From CAYJAD01 sp964369995 (lineage in GTDB: Bacteria; Desulfobacterota; Desulfovibrionia; Desulfovibrionales; Desulfovibrionaceae), in NCBI GenBank assembly GCA_964369995.1, contig CAYJHH010000067.1, forward strand, positions 1 to 15,865: a stretch of 15,865 nucleotides of DNA, in the 5' to 3' direction. The translations under genes and the position numbers were made by a program. The notes beneath the pieces were generated by a model. The model did not search any database. It was not told the DNA's origin and saw only the letters and a program-made list of their open reading frames with translations. Each line of letters opens with the position of its first letter. Positions within the stretch are counted from its first letter, which is position 1. Below are positions 6,933 to 13,537 of this stretch, in pieces.

Positions 6933-8060
6933 TTAATCCCCTACTTCTTCAAACAGTGCATTGCGACGCACCGGCCTAAAGCCAGACTGGCGAATCATAT
7001 GCTCCAAGGAGGCTATGGTCATACCCTGCTCTGATTGCGCGCCGGCCATATGCCCAATATGCTCTTCCACAATGGTGCCATCCAAATCGTTGGCGCCGTA
7101 CCATAAAGCCGTTTGTGCCAGCTTTTCCCCCATCATAACCCAATAGGCCTTAATATGCGGAATATTATCTAGCATGAGACGCGATACGGCCACAGTGCGC
7201 AATTGCTCAAGCCCTTTATGCGGCCCCACTTGCTCCTTAGGCAATTGTAATTTGCTATTTTTTGTTTGAAAGGGCAATGGAATAAAACAAGTAAAACCGC
7301 CACTTATATCTTGTTGTTCGCGTAAACGACACAAATGATCCACCCGCGCCGCCGCATCTTCCACATGACCAAAGAGCATGGTGCAATTGGTTCGAATTCC
7401 AAGCCCATGCGCCTCACCGCATACTTGCAACCACATATTGGCATCGGCCTTGACAGGACAAATTTTCTCTCGCACTGCAGGGTCAAATATTTCTGCGCCG
7501 CCGCCTGGCATCATGCGTAAACCCGCCGCCTGCAAACGCGTGAGTACATCAAAAGTGCTTATGCCTTCAAGCTTGGCAAAGTGAGCAATTTCCACGGCGG
7601 TAAAAGCTTTAATCATAAGCCTTGGGTAATGCTCTGTCACCGTGCGTAATACATCCTCAAACCACGCTAAGGACAAGGTGGGATGACAGCCACCCACAAT
7701 ATGCAATTCATCAAGGCATACATTATGACTTAGGGCCTCATGTGCTGTACGAATTTTTTGCATAATATCTTGCTTACTAAGTACAAAAGCGCCGTCTTGA
7801 TCGTCACTTTGCCGGCAAAAAGCACAAAAAGCGCAATCATTGACACAGACATTGGTATAATTTACATGCCTATTTACCACATAATGGGTGGCATCGCCAT
7901 GAAGGCGCGTGCGTACATGATGCGCTAAAGCCCCCACGGCAGTGAGGTCTGTACAAGCAAAAAGCGCCAGCCCATCTTCATGGGAGAGACGCTCATTTTC
8001 CATAACCTTGGTATAGATGGCCCCTAGGCCAAGCTGCGTATAATATTTGACGTTAAACAT
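6933..8060 (-). CDS. mqnE: Aminofutalosine synthase, radical SAM
   Basis: Adds the 5'-deoxyadenosyl radical from SAM to 3-[(1-carboxyvinyl)oxy]benzoate to give 6-amino-6-deoxyfutalosine. 375 residues. VNRHVNYTNVC leads into C72-x3-C76-x2-C79 (4Fe-4S). ELHIVGGCHP at 118-127, KAFTAVEI at 151-158 and MMPGGGAEIF at 183-192 are MqnE-type, distinct from the HHPDLPF/AFSPPEI version in mqnC. The chosen ATG (8058-8060) has no visible Shine-Dalgarno, but a near-consensus promoter ends 8 bp upstream, consistent with a leaderless message. The residues after it (GLGAIYTKV...) look family-like, so I keep the long start. The alternative is the ATG at 8001-8003, residue 20. First gene of the operon. MqnB is not in the window. 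Confidence 0.94.
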   Translation of the reverse strand: MFNVKYYTQLGLGAIYTKVMENERLSHEDGLALFACTDLTAVGALAHHVRTRLHGDATHYVVNRHVNYTNVCVNDCAFCAFCRQSDDQDGAFVLSKQDIMQKIRTAHEALSHNVCLDELHIVGGCHPTLSLAWFEDVLRTVTEHYPRLMIKAFTAVEIAHFAKLEGISTFDVLTRLQAAGLRMMPGGGAEIFDPAVREKICPVKADANMWLQVCGEAHGLGIRTNCTMLFGHVEDAAARVDHLCRLREQQDISGGFTCFIPLPFQTKNSKLQLPKEQVGPHKGLEQLRTVAVSRLMLDNIPHIKAYWVMMGEKLAQTALWYGANDLDGTIVEEHIGHMAGAQSEQGMTIASLEHMIRQSGFRPVRRNALFEEVGD

Positions 8061-8068
8061 AGTTTATG

Positions 8069-8097
8069 ATTATGTTACGTCCTGTTCGCACTGTCAA
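8069..8097 (-). promoter_or_regulatory. Near-consensus sigma70 promoter of the mqnE operon
   Basis: Minus strand: TTGACA (plus 8092-8097, perfect -35), a spacer of exactly 17 bp, then CATAAT (plus 8069-8074, five of six for -10). The -10 box ends 8 bp before the mqnE ATG, so the expected start point (about 8062, range 8060-8064) is at or within a few bases of the start codon. This is the best promoter in the window and should drive mqnE-mqnC-mqnA-hldD. Confidence 0.8.
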
Positions 8098-8130
8098 TGC
8101 TCCAGCCACCCTTTTTACAGAGAATTTCTC

Positions 8131-8961
8131 ATGCAAGATACCCTTACCCTTGGCATTTCACCATGCCCTAACGATACCTTTATTTTTCATGCCCTCTTAC
8201 ATGGCTTGGTGGATTTTCCTTACAAAATTAAGTACATCATGGCTGATGTGGAAGAGCTTAATGCCAGAGCCTGCGCAGGAGAATTGCATGCCACTAAACT
8301 TTCTGTGGGGGTTTTACCCACAGCGCTTAGCCACTATGCAGTGCTACGCAGTGGCGGCGCCTTGGGTTTTGGTTGCGGCCCCCTTCTGGTGGCGCGCGAG
8401 CCCTTAAGCCCTGAAGCGCAGCAATATGCCAGCATTGCCATACCCGGACGCATGACCACGGCGGCGCTTTTATTAAACCTGCACGGGCGCTTTCAAGGTT
8501 CACGCCAAGAAATGATTTTTGATAAAGTTATGGAGCATGTGCTGACAAAGCGTTGTGATATGGGGCTTATTATCCATGAAGGGCGCTTTACCTATGAAGC
8601 GCACGGCCTACATAAAATTGTAGACCTTGGACAATGGTGGGAAGAAGCCTTTCATGCCCCCTTGCCGCTGGGCGTTATTACCGTGCGCCGTGACGTGGAT
8701 AAAAACGTGGGACTGGCCTTGGAAAAAGCCATCACCCAAAGTATTTTGTATGCTCGCGCTCACCCCGAAGTCAGTGCCGATTTCATTGGCGCCCACGCTC
8801 AAGAAATGTCCCCAGAGGTCACCGCCGCCCATATTGCCACCTTTGTTAATGACTATAGTCTTGACCTTGGAGAGCTTGGTCAAAAGGCTGTGGAAATGCT
8901 TGTGCATAAGGCTTTGCCACACAAGACTACTCACGACTATTCTATATTTTTAGAAAATTAG
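8131..8961 (+). CDS. mqnD: 1,4-dihydroxy-6-naphthoate synthase (futalosine pathway)
   Basis: Converts cyclic dehypoxanthine futalosine to 1,4-dihydroxy-6-naphthoate. Starting at the ATG at 8131, the protein is 276 residues, normal for the family. Motifs: LGISPCPNDTFIFHAL at 7-22, ADVEELN at 38-44, TKLSVGVLPTAL at 55-66, LRSGGALGFGCGPLL at 72-86, PGRMTTAALLLNL at 105-117 and GLIIHEGRFTYE at 145-156 (the His here is a likely catalytic residue by family knowledge). An upstream in-frame ATG at 8047 would add 28 residues that look unrelated and would overlap the mqnE start, so it was rejected. The ribosome-binding site is weak (AGAG about 8 bases upstream). Transcribed divergently from the mqnE operon and 36 bp ahead of a MATE gene, with which it probably shares a transcript. 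Confidence 0.94.
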   Translation: MQDTLTLGISPCPNDTFIFHALLHGLVDFPYKIKYIMADVEELNARACAGELHATKLSVGVLPTALSHYAVLRSGGALGFGCGPLLVAREPLSPEAQQYASIAIPGRMTTAALLLNLHGRFQGSRQEMIFDKVMEHVLTKRCDMGLIIHEGRFTYEAHGLHKIVDLGQWWEEAFHAPLPLGVITVRRDVDKNVGLALEKAITQSILYARAHPEVSADFIGAHAQEMSPEVTAAHIATFVNDYSLDLGELGQKAVEMLVHKALPHKTTHDYSIFLEN

Positions 8962-8997
8962 TTTTCATATTTTACATTTTTATTTTTAAGTATATTT

Positions 8998-10434
8998 ATG
9001 CGCCATTACACTACTTCTTTTTTTTCTAGCCTTGAAGCCAAGCGCCTTATGCGCTTGGGTTTACCCATTTTTATCGCTCAACTTTCAGGCATTGGCATGT
9101 CCTTGGTAGACACCATCATGACAGGGCAAGCCAGCTCTGTGGACATGGCAGCGGTGGCGGTGGCCACTTCCATATGGAACCCCATTTCCCTTTTTGGTGT
9201 GGGTGTGCTTTTAGCCATCTCGCCTCTTTGCGCGCAATTGGTGGGCGAAGGCCATGAAGAAAAAGCGCCGCATATTATGCGTCAGGGTCTGTGGTGTGTG
9301 GCTCTTTTAGCTTTACCGCTCATGCTGATTTTTTACACCATGTCCCATCATATGGGCGCCTTTGATTTAAGCCAGCGCCTTGTGGAACTTTCCGGTGGCT
9401 ATTTGCGCTCTGTACTCTGGGGCTTACCTTTCTTTTATCTTTTTGTGTGCACACGTGGCTTTGTGGAAGGATATTCCCACACCAAACCCGCCATGTACAT
9501 TGCGCTTTCAGCATTATTATTAAACATTCCCATTAACTACATACTTATTTATGGACATTTGGGTTTTCCGGCCATGGGCGCCGTGGGTTGCGGTGTGGCC
9601 ACAGCCATTTGCTTTGCTTTCATGGGCATAAGCATGGTGACCTATGTATGCACGGCGGGAAGATTTAAGCACTTGGGGCCGCTTTTTACACCGCTTTTTC
9701 GTAAAGTGAGCTTATCCCCCACAGACACACAAGAGCTTGGGTCACGTTTTGATGGTACAGCTGTCAGACGTATTTTCCGCATTGGTTTACCCGGAGCCTT
9801 AGCCATACTTTTTGAAATCACCCTTTTTGCGGCATCTGCTCTGGCCATTGCCCCCCTTGGCACCACCATTGTGGCAGGGCATCAAGTGGCTTCTTCCGTG
9901 GCTGCTGTGCTTTTTATCGTGCCGCTTTCTGTGGGCATTACAGCCACCATTCGCGTGAGCCATTATTTAGGCGCCGGACAATACGTTCATGCGCGCTATA
10001 CGGCATGGACAGCCCTAAGTATAGGCCTACTCATTGCGCTTACCGGAGCTTGCCTCACCTATTTCTTTAAGGAAAATATCGTCATTCTGTATAATGATGA
10101 AGAAGGCGTGATCAGCCTTGCCATGACTTTGCTCATTTATGCCGCGTCCTTTCAAGTGGTGGACAGTTTACAAATCATAGGTATTGGTATTTTGCGCGGC
10201 TATAATGACACGCGCATCATTTCCATAGTATCTTTTGTGGCTTATTGGCTTGTGGGTTTTCCGCTGGGATATATTTTATGTCACAAAGATTGGATTGCTC
10301 CCGCCATGGGCGCGGCGGGCTTTTGGGTAGGATTTATTGTGGCTTTAAGCCTATGCTGTGTATGCTTTATCCATCGCATTGTAAAATTACATAAGCTCAG
10401 CCCTGACATGGTCAAATATAAAATTCACCAATAA
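8998..10434 (+). CDS. NorM-like MATE family efflux transporter
   Basis: An inner-membrane antiporter predicted to expel cationic drugs or metabolites in exchange for Na+ or H+. 478 residues with about 12 hydrophobic segments in two six-helix halves, separated by a hydrophilic loop near 220-255. Family features: GLPIFIAQLSGIGMSLVDTIMTG starts at 21, with acidic D38 in helix 1; E273 in FEITLFAASALA and D389 in FQVVDSLQIIG match the ion-coupling acidic positions known from NorM proteins. The second half opens with RIFRIGLPGALAI near 258. The start ATG has no clear Shine-Dalgarno (only AAG in an AT-rich stretch), so translation may depend on mqnD or be low. The 36-bp gap to mqnD has no terminator. 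The substrate cannot be deduced. Confidence 0.93.
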   Translation: MRHYTTSFFSSLEAKRLMRLGLPIFIAQLSGIGMSLVDTIMTGQASSVDMAAVAVATSIWNPISLFGVGVLLAISPLCAQLVGEGHEEKAPHIMRQGLWCVALLALPLMLIFYTMSHHMGAFDLSQRLVELSGGYLRSVLWGLPFFYLFVCTRGFVEGYSHTKPAMYIALSALLLNIPINYILIYGHLGFPAMGAVGCGVATAICFAFMGISMVTYVCTAGRFKHLGPLFTPLFRKVSLSPTDTQELGSRFDGTAVRRIFRIGLPGALAILFEITLFAASALAIAPLGTTIVAGHQVASSVAAVLFIVPLSVGITATIRVSHYLGAGQYVHARYTAWTALSIGLLIALTGACLTYFFKENIVILYNDEEGVISLAMTLLIYAASFQVVDSLQIIGIGILRGYNDTRIISIVSFVAYWLVGFPLGYILCHKDWIAPAMGAAGFWVGFIVALSLCCVCFIHRIVKLHKLSPDMVKYKIHQ

Positions 10435-10443
10435 CAAATCTCC

Positions 10444-10496
10444 TGCCCCTGAATGCGGTATTTTATACTACTTTTCAGGGGCAAGGGCTATTTTTT
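10444..10496. terminator. Candidate bidirectional terminator between convergent genes
   Basis: TGCCCCTGAA (10444-10453) and TTCAGGGGCA (10474-10483) form a perfect 10-bp stem with a 20-nt loop that contains a smaller GTAT/ATAC pairing. On the plus strand a run of six T follows at 10491-10496, 7 nt beyond the stem, further than in a textbook terminator. It sits between the ends of the MATE gene and the convergent TPR gene. Confidence 0.6.
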
Positions 10497-12167
10497 GCCA
10501 TGCATAAGCTTCCAGGTAACCTTCACCACGGTGGCCATATCATTGAGCCGCGGAAAAGCTGAAAATAGTTCCACGCCTAAATCTTCTTCACCCATGGGGT
10601 CAAGTACCTGCTTTTTATCCATACCTTCGGTACTGCGCTCAGCATTGATCAGCTTAGGCATGCCCGGAATAACTCCTGTCATATCGCCCGTATGGCCTGT
10701 ATAACTGGAGGCATCGTAAGGAGCCACAAGAGCGGTTGCAAAAGCGCCAGTGGCATCTGCCTCGCCTTGCGCGCCCCATAAAGCGGTAGAGGCTTTTTGC
10801 TGTAGCGCCAGTACAGAATCATGCAAAGGCATGGCTTTAGCCTGCTCACGTAAAGAGGCGTATTCTTCACGATGCTGCTGCATATTTTGCTCATGCGCAT
10901 CACTCAATCTTTGTATTTCCGCCGGTAAAGCTTGCACTAAATCTTGCAATTCCTCTGCGGTGAAGGCCTTTTGTATTTGCCCCAAGGTAAAGGGCGGATT
11001 ATCACTAAATAAACACGCGCGTGCCACGCGGGTCACAGCATCTTCAGCATTACCAAGATTAAGGCCAAGCACAAGCACGCCCGCCGCTTCGCGGTATGCT
11101 TGCGCACGAATATGACTTTCTGCCAAACGCACAAAAGGATTTTCTGCCGTGGGTAAAGCGCGCAAAAGCTGTGTATACGCCAAACGCGCCCGCGCCCATT
11201 TTTGTGTGCGCACAAAAGTAGTGCACGCTTCATTGAGGTAATACATTTGCTTTTGAAAATTCTTCTTGCCCTGCCACGCGGCGGCAAGGCCATACTCCGC
11301 CTCACCCTTCACATCTTTATGATATAAAGCCTTAGTCAAAGCTTGAATGGCCGCATTCCACGCTTTATCCTTCACATGCTGCAAGCCTTCACGAAAGTTC
11401 ATTTCTGCCTTGGCGCCTTCGCCTTGGTAGCTTTCTAGCTGCTTTAAAATGGCATGAAACTCCGCCTTACCTTGGGCGGCTTCTTGAGAGTTTTCTATGG
11501 CTTTAGGCTGAAAGTTTTCATACACATTACCCAAAAGGCGACGCACATCATCTTGCGTATAAGGACGCATAAGCACAGCATCAAAACCACCGGTCATGGT
11601 GCGCAAAATGTGCGCTTCTTCCACATTGCCCGTAATGACCACCATGGGCAAAGCCGCCAAACGAGGATGCTGGCGTAGCAAGTCCATCCATTGCATGGCA
11701 GACATATCTTCAAGACGAGGATAACAAAAAATACAATCCACCGCTTCTGTATCTTCCACAGGCTTATCAAGCTGCATGGCCAAAAAACGTGCCGCTAACA
11801 TGCCTGAAGTTAACACCTGCACACGGCTAATTCCGGCATCACGCAAGGCTTTTTTATCCATGCGGGCGCTGCTTTCTACTTCAACCAAGAGTAAAGCATT
11901 TTCATATGCATGCGGCGTAATGACCTGAGCATTCGGCACAGCGCGAACAACGGTTTTGGCCGCGGTCATGCTTTGGTTTTCTTTGGGAGAAGGCGTATAG
12001 GGGGCATCTTTACTGGTGGAGAGAACTTTATCATAACTGGTGCCAGGGTACTGCGCCACAGGAGAAAAGACCCCGCCCAAGGGCCTTGGGGGTCTTGGGA
12101 GCCTCGAGGGAGAGTCATCTGCCTTAGCAGATGGCGTAGCGGGGGGCTGCGAAAGCGCCTTGGACAA
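10488..12167 (-). CDS. TPR protein with degenerate response-regulator receiver domain
   Basis: 559 residues from a TTG start at 12165-12167 (AAGGTAG about 8 bases upstream). Layout: a Pro-rich N-terminus (1-85), a receiver-like domain (about 90-215), TPR-like helical repeats (about 254-370), a charged helical stretch (about 395-460), then a low-complexity tail. The receiver looks inactive for phosphotransfer: the acceptor Asp position is Y149 in VDCIFCYP, the Lys of the KP pair is R201 (MRPY), and the beta-1 acidic pair is reduced to E96. The Thr (T179 in VVITG) is kept. Likely a scaffold or a phosphorylation-independent signalling protein (inference). Codons for residues 20-33 are unusual (AGG, AGA, AGG) and the segment holds hairpins, so the start is uncertain; an alternative is the ATG at residue 67 (11967-11969), which lacks a Shine-Dalgarno. 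Probably co-transcribed with the upstream zinc-ribbon gene (81-bp gap). Confidence 0.8.
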   Translation of the reverse strand: MSKALSQPPATPSAKADDSPSRLPRPPRPLGGVFSPVAQYPGTSYDKVLSTSKDAPYTPSPKENQSMTAAKTVVRAVPNAQVITPHAYENALLLVEVESSARMDKKALRDAGISRVQVLTSGMLAARFLAMQLDKPVEDTEAVDCIFCYPRLEDMSAMQWMDLLRQHPRLAALPMVVITGNVEEAHILRTMTGGFDAVLMRPYTQDDVRRLLGNVYENFQPKAIENSQEAAQGKAEFHAILKQLESYQGEGAKAEMNFREGLQHVKDKAWNAAIQALTKALYHKDVKGEAEYGLAAAWQGKKNFQKQMYYLNEACTTFVRTQKWARARLAYTQLLRALPTAENPFVRLAESHIRAQAYREAAGVLVLGLNLGNAEDAVTRVARACLFSDNPPFTLGQIQKAFTAEELQDLVQALPAEIQRLSDAHEQNMQQHREEYASLREQAKAMPLHDSVLALQQKASTALWGAQGEADATGAFATALVAPYDASSYTGHTGDMTGVIPGMPKLINAERSTEGMDKKQVLDPMGEEDLGVELFSAFPRLNDMATVVKVTWKLMHGKK

Positions 12168-12248
12168 ATGAGCCTACCTTTGTCCCCAAACGCATACAAG
12201 CTACTCGTATATGCGGCGCCTTACGCAAAAAAGCCGCGCCATAGATAC

Positions 12249-12662
12249 CTACCTTCCTTTAAAAGGAAGAAGAGTAGCCGTGCGAGGTTTGGGAACATGT
12301 GTACTTTGCCCCACAGCCTGTGCATCAAAGGCATACACAGAGGAGCAGTACTTACAATATAAGGCATTATCCTGCATACGCAAGCGAAAAAGCGTCCCAT
12401 CTCCCTCATAGCAATGGGGACAATAAGGCCCTTGGTCATGCATATCTGTACGTATCCAATAGAATTTATTGTCAAAATATAATGCTTTTGGCAACAATAA
12501 AATATCTTCAAATTCTTGCACACGTGCATTAAGAGAGTTTATGCGATCTTGTAAAGCAATTTTATCTGCCTGAATTTGCATAAGCAAACGCAGGGCGAGG
12601 TCAGATTTACCTTGCAGGAAAAAATTATGAATTTGTTGAAATTGCTCGTAATCTTGCATCAC
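12249..12662 (-). CDS. Coiled-coil and zinc-ribbon protein, function unknown
   Basis: 137 residues if started at the GTG at 12660-12662; an ATG directly follows (12657-12659) and is more likely, giving 136 residues, with GGCGGA about 7 bases upstream. The N-terminal half is helical with a probable coiled coil at about 33-55. The C-terminal half has a four-cysteine zinc ribbon: C81-x2-C84 (YCPHCYEGDG) and C103-x2-C106 (YCKYCSSVYA). The aromatic block FYWIRTDMHDQGPYCPHC resembles small bacterial and phage-associated zinc-ribbon proteins of unknown role; binding to nucleic acid or protein is a guess. It precedes the degenerate-receiver TPR gene with no terminator between. A perfect TATAAT box and a 24-bp dyad lie upstream. 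Confidence 0.8.
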   Translation of the reverse strand: MMQDYEQFQQIHNFFLQGKSDLALRLLMQIQADKIALQDRINSLNARVQEFEDILLLPKALYFDNKFYWIRTDMHDQGPYCPHCYEGDGTLFRLRMQDNALYCKYCSSVYAFDAQAVGQSTHVPKPRTATLLPFKGR

Positions 12663-12682
12663 ATTTCCGCCATTCTAGTAGC

Positions 12683-12688
12683 ATTATA
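12683..12688 (-). promoter_or_regulatory. -10 element of the zinc-ribbon gene
   Basis: TATAAT on the minus strand, a perfect -10 match. No good -35 lies at the right distance (best options match one or two of six), which suggests activator-dependent initiation. Predicted start is near 12676, about 15-17 nt before the start codon. Confidence 0.5.
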
Positions 12689-12727
12689 TTTACGCTTATA
12701 CCCTTGCGACAGATATTGCGCTGCCCC

Positions 12728-12751
12728 TGTCTCATAAGCTTTTATGAGACA
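12728..12751. promoter_or_regulatory. Perfect 24-bp dyad upstream of the zinc-ribbon gene
   Basis: TGTCTCATAA (12728-12737) and TTATGAGACA (12742-12751) are perfect inverted arms around GCTT. No T run follows on either strand, so it is not a terminator. Its centre is about 63 bp upstream of the predicted start of the zinc-ribbon gene, close to the -61.5 position used by class I activators such as CRP, though the sequence is not a CRP consensus. Best read as an operator or activator site. Confidence 0.6.
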
Positions 12752-12831
12752 AAGACTTTATGCAGTCATTTTCAAAGACGCTCAAAGTAATTTATCGCCG
12801 CATTATTATATTTCTTTAGATGGTAAAAAGT

Positions 12832-12863
12832 ACAAAAAAAAGGCGAACACATGTATTCGCCTT
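12832..12863 (-). terminator. Rho-independent terminator of the orf87-orf125-miaB-bfn operon
   Basis: Minus strand: AAGGCGAA (plus 12856-12863) pairs with TTCGCCTT (plus 12840-12847), extended inward by a G-U pair and the ACATGT centre, then a run of eight T (plus 12834-12841, overlapping the stem base). It lies about 50 bp past the bfn stop. Confidence 0.9.
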
Positions 12864-12913
12864 GTATAATTATATTTATTTTCTAGATATTTTCTTATAT
12901 ATGTAGACTAGAA

Positions 12914-13537
12914 TCACATTCTCGTGCTGGAAGCTGGCTCTAAATTATGCAAAAGCTTTTCCAAGTCTGGTTCTTCTTGCTCTTTAGGGCTATCAATCAA
13001 TGTTTTCACATGTGCCTTTACTCGTGGCGTAATGGTCACATGCTGTATACGTGGACGCTTTTTGGTTAAATCTTCCACACTTTCCAAGGCTTTTTCAGCG
13101 CCCTCCTGAAGCATTTGAAACGAAGCAGCATCCTGATGCTGTTTAGCATTGGCGGCTGATTCTAGCACATCTGGGTGCACATAAATGGGCATGCCAAGCT
13201 TTAAGGCTAAAGCCACACCATCGGAGGGACGACAGTCTACTCTTTGCACCACATCCTTTTGACGCACAACAAGATCCGCATAAAAAGTACCTTCTGTAAA
13301 ATTGGTAATTTCTATGGATTCAATGCTACCACCAAGGGCATCCACCACAGCCACGGTAAGATCATGCGTTAAAGGGCGCGGAATATTTTTTCCGCTTAAG
13401 GCAAGAGAAATACTCATGGCCTCCATGGAACCTATCCAAATGGGTAAAACCCGCTTGCCATCCACTTCTTGTAAAAGTAAAATGGGAGTTTTGGCATTAC
13501 CGTCCACACTAAGCCCTAAAATACGCATATTTACCAT
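12914..13537 (-). CDS. Bifunctional nuclease (BFN/DUF151) family protein
   Basis: 207 residues. The BFN domain spans about 1-130: MVNMRILGLSVDG start, LPIWIGSMEAMSISLAL at 31-47, NFTEGTFYADLVV at 79-91 and DCRPSDGVALAL at 101-112. Some plant members have RNase/DNase activity; the bacterial role is not established. The C-terminal 75 residues are charged and helical, longer than the minimal domain. The start ATG overlaps the end of miaB by seven bases (the miaB stop lies at 13531-13533) and has GGGAGG six bases upstream, inside miaB, so translation is probably coupled. A second ATG lies three codons in. Pairing with miaB suggests an RNA-related job (inference). Confidence 0.92.
   Translation of the reverse strand: MVNMRILGLSVDGNAKTPILLLQEVDGKRVLPIWIGSMEAMSISLALSGKNIPRPLTHDLTVAVVDALGGSIESIEITNFTEGTFYADLVVRQKDVVQRVDCRPSDGVALALKLGMPIYVHPDVLESAANAKQHQDAASFQMLQEGAEKALESVEDLTKKRPRIQHVTITPRVKAHVKTLIDSPKEQEEPDLEKLLHNLEPASSTRM

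Noticed and set aside
8047..8130. In-frame upstream ATG for mqnD at 8047
   Set aside because: It would overlap the divergent mqnE start and add 28 residues unlike the family; the conserved MqnD N-terminus begins right at the ATG at 8131.
12090..12135. Minus-strand text AAGGCAGATGA resembling part of SRP RNA
   Set aside because: The essential GGUCAGG and GGAAGGAAGCAGCC parts of the SRP loop are absent and the surrounding pairing does not match; the similarity is a short coincidence.
11910..12362. 150-residue plus-strand frame
   Set aside because: It is antisense to the TPR and zinc-ribbon genes, rich in Arg and without a domain, with no ribosome-binding site; a shadow frame.
12728..12751. 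Reading the 24-bp dyad as a terminator
   Set aside because: No T run follows on either strand, and a strong terminator for the preceding operon already lies at 12832-12863.
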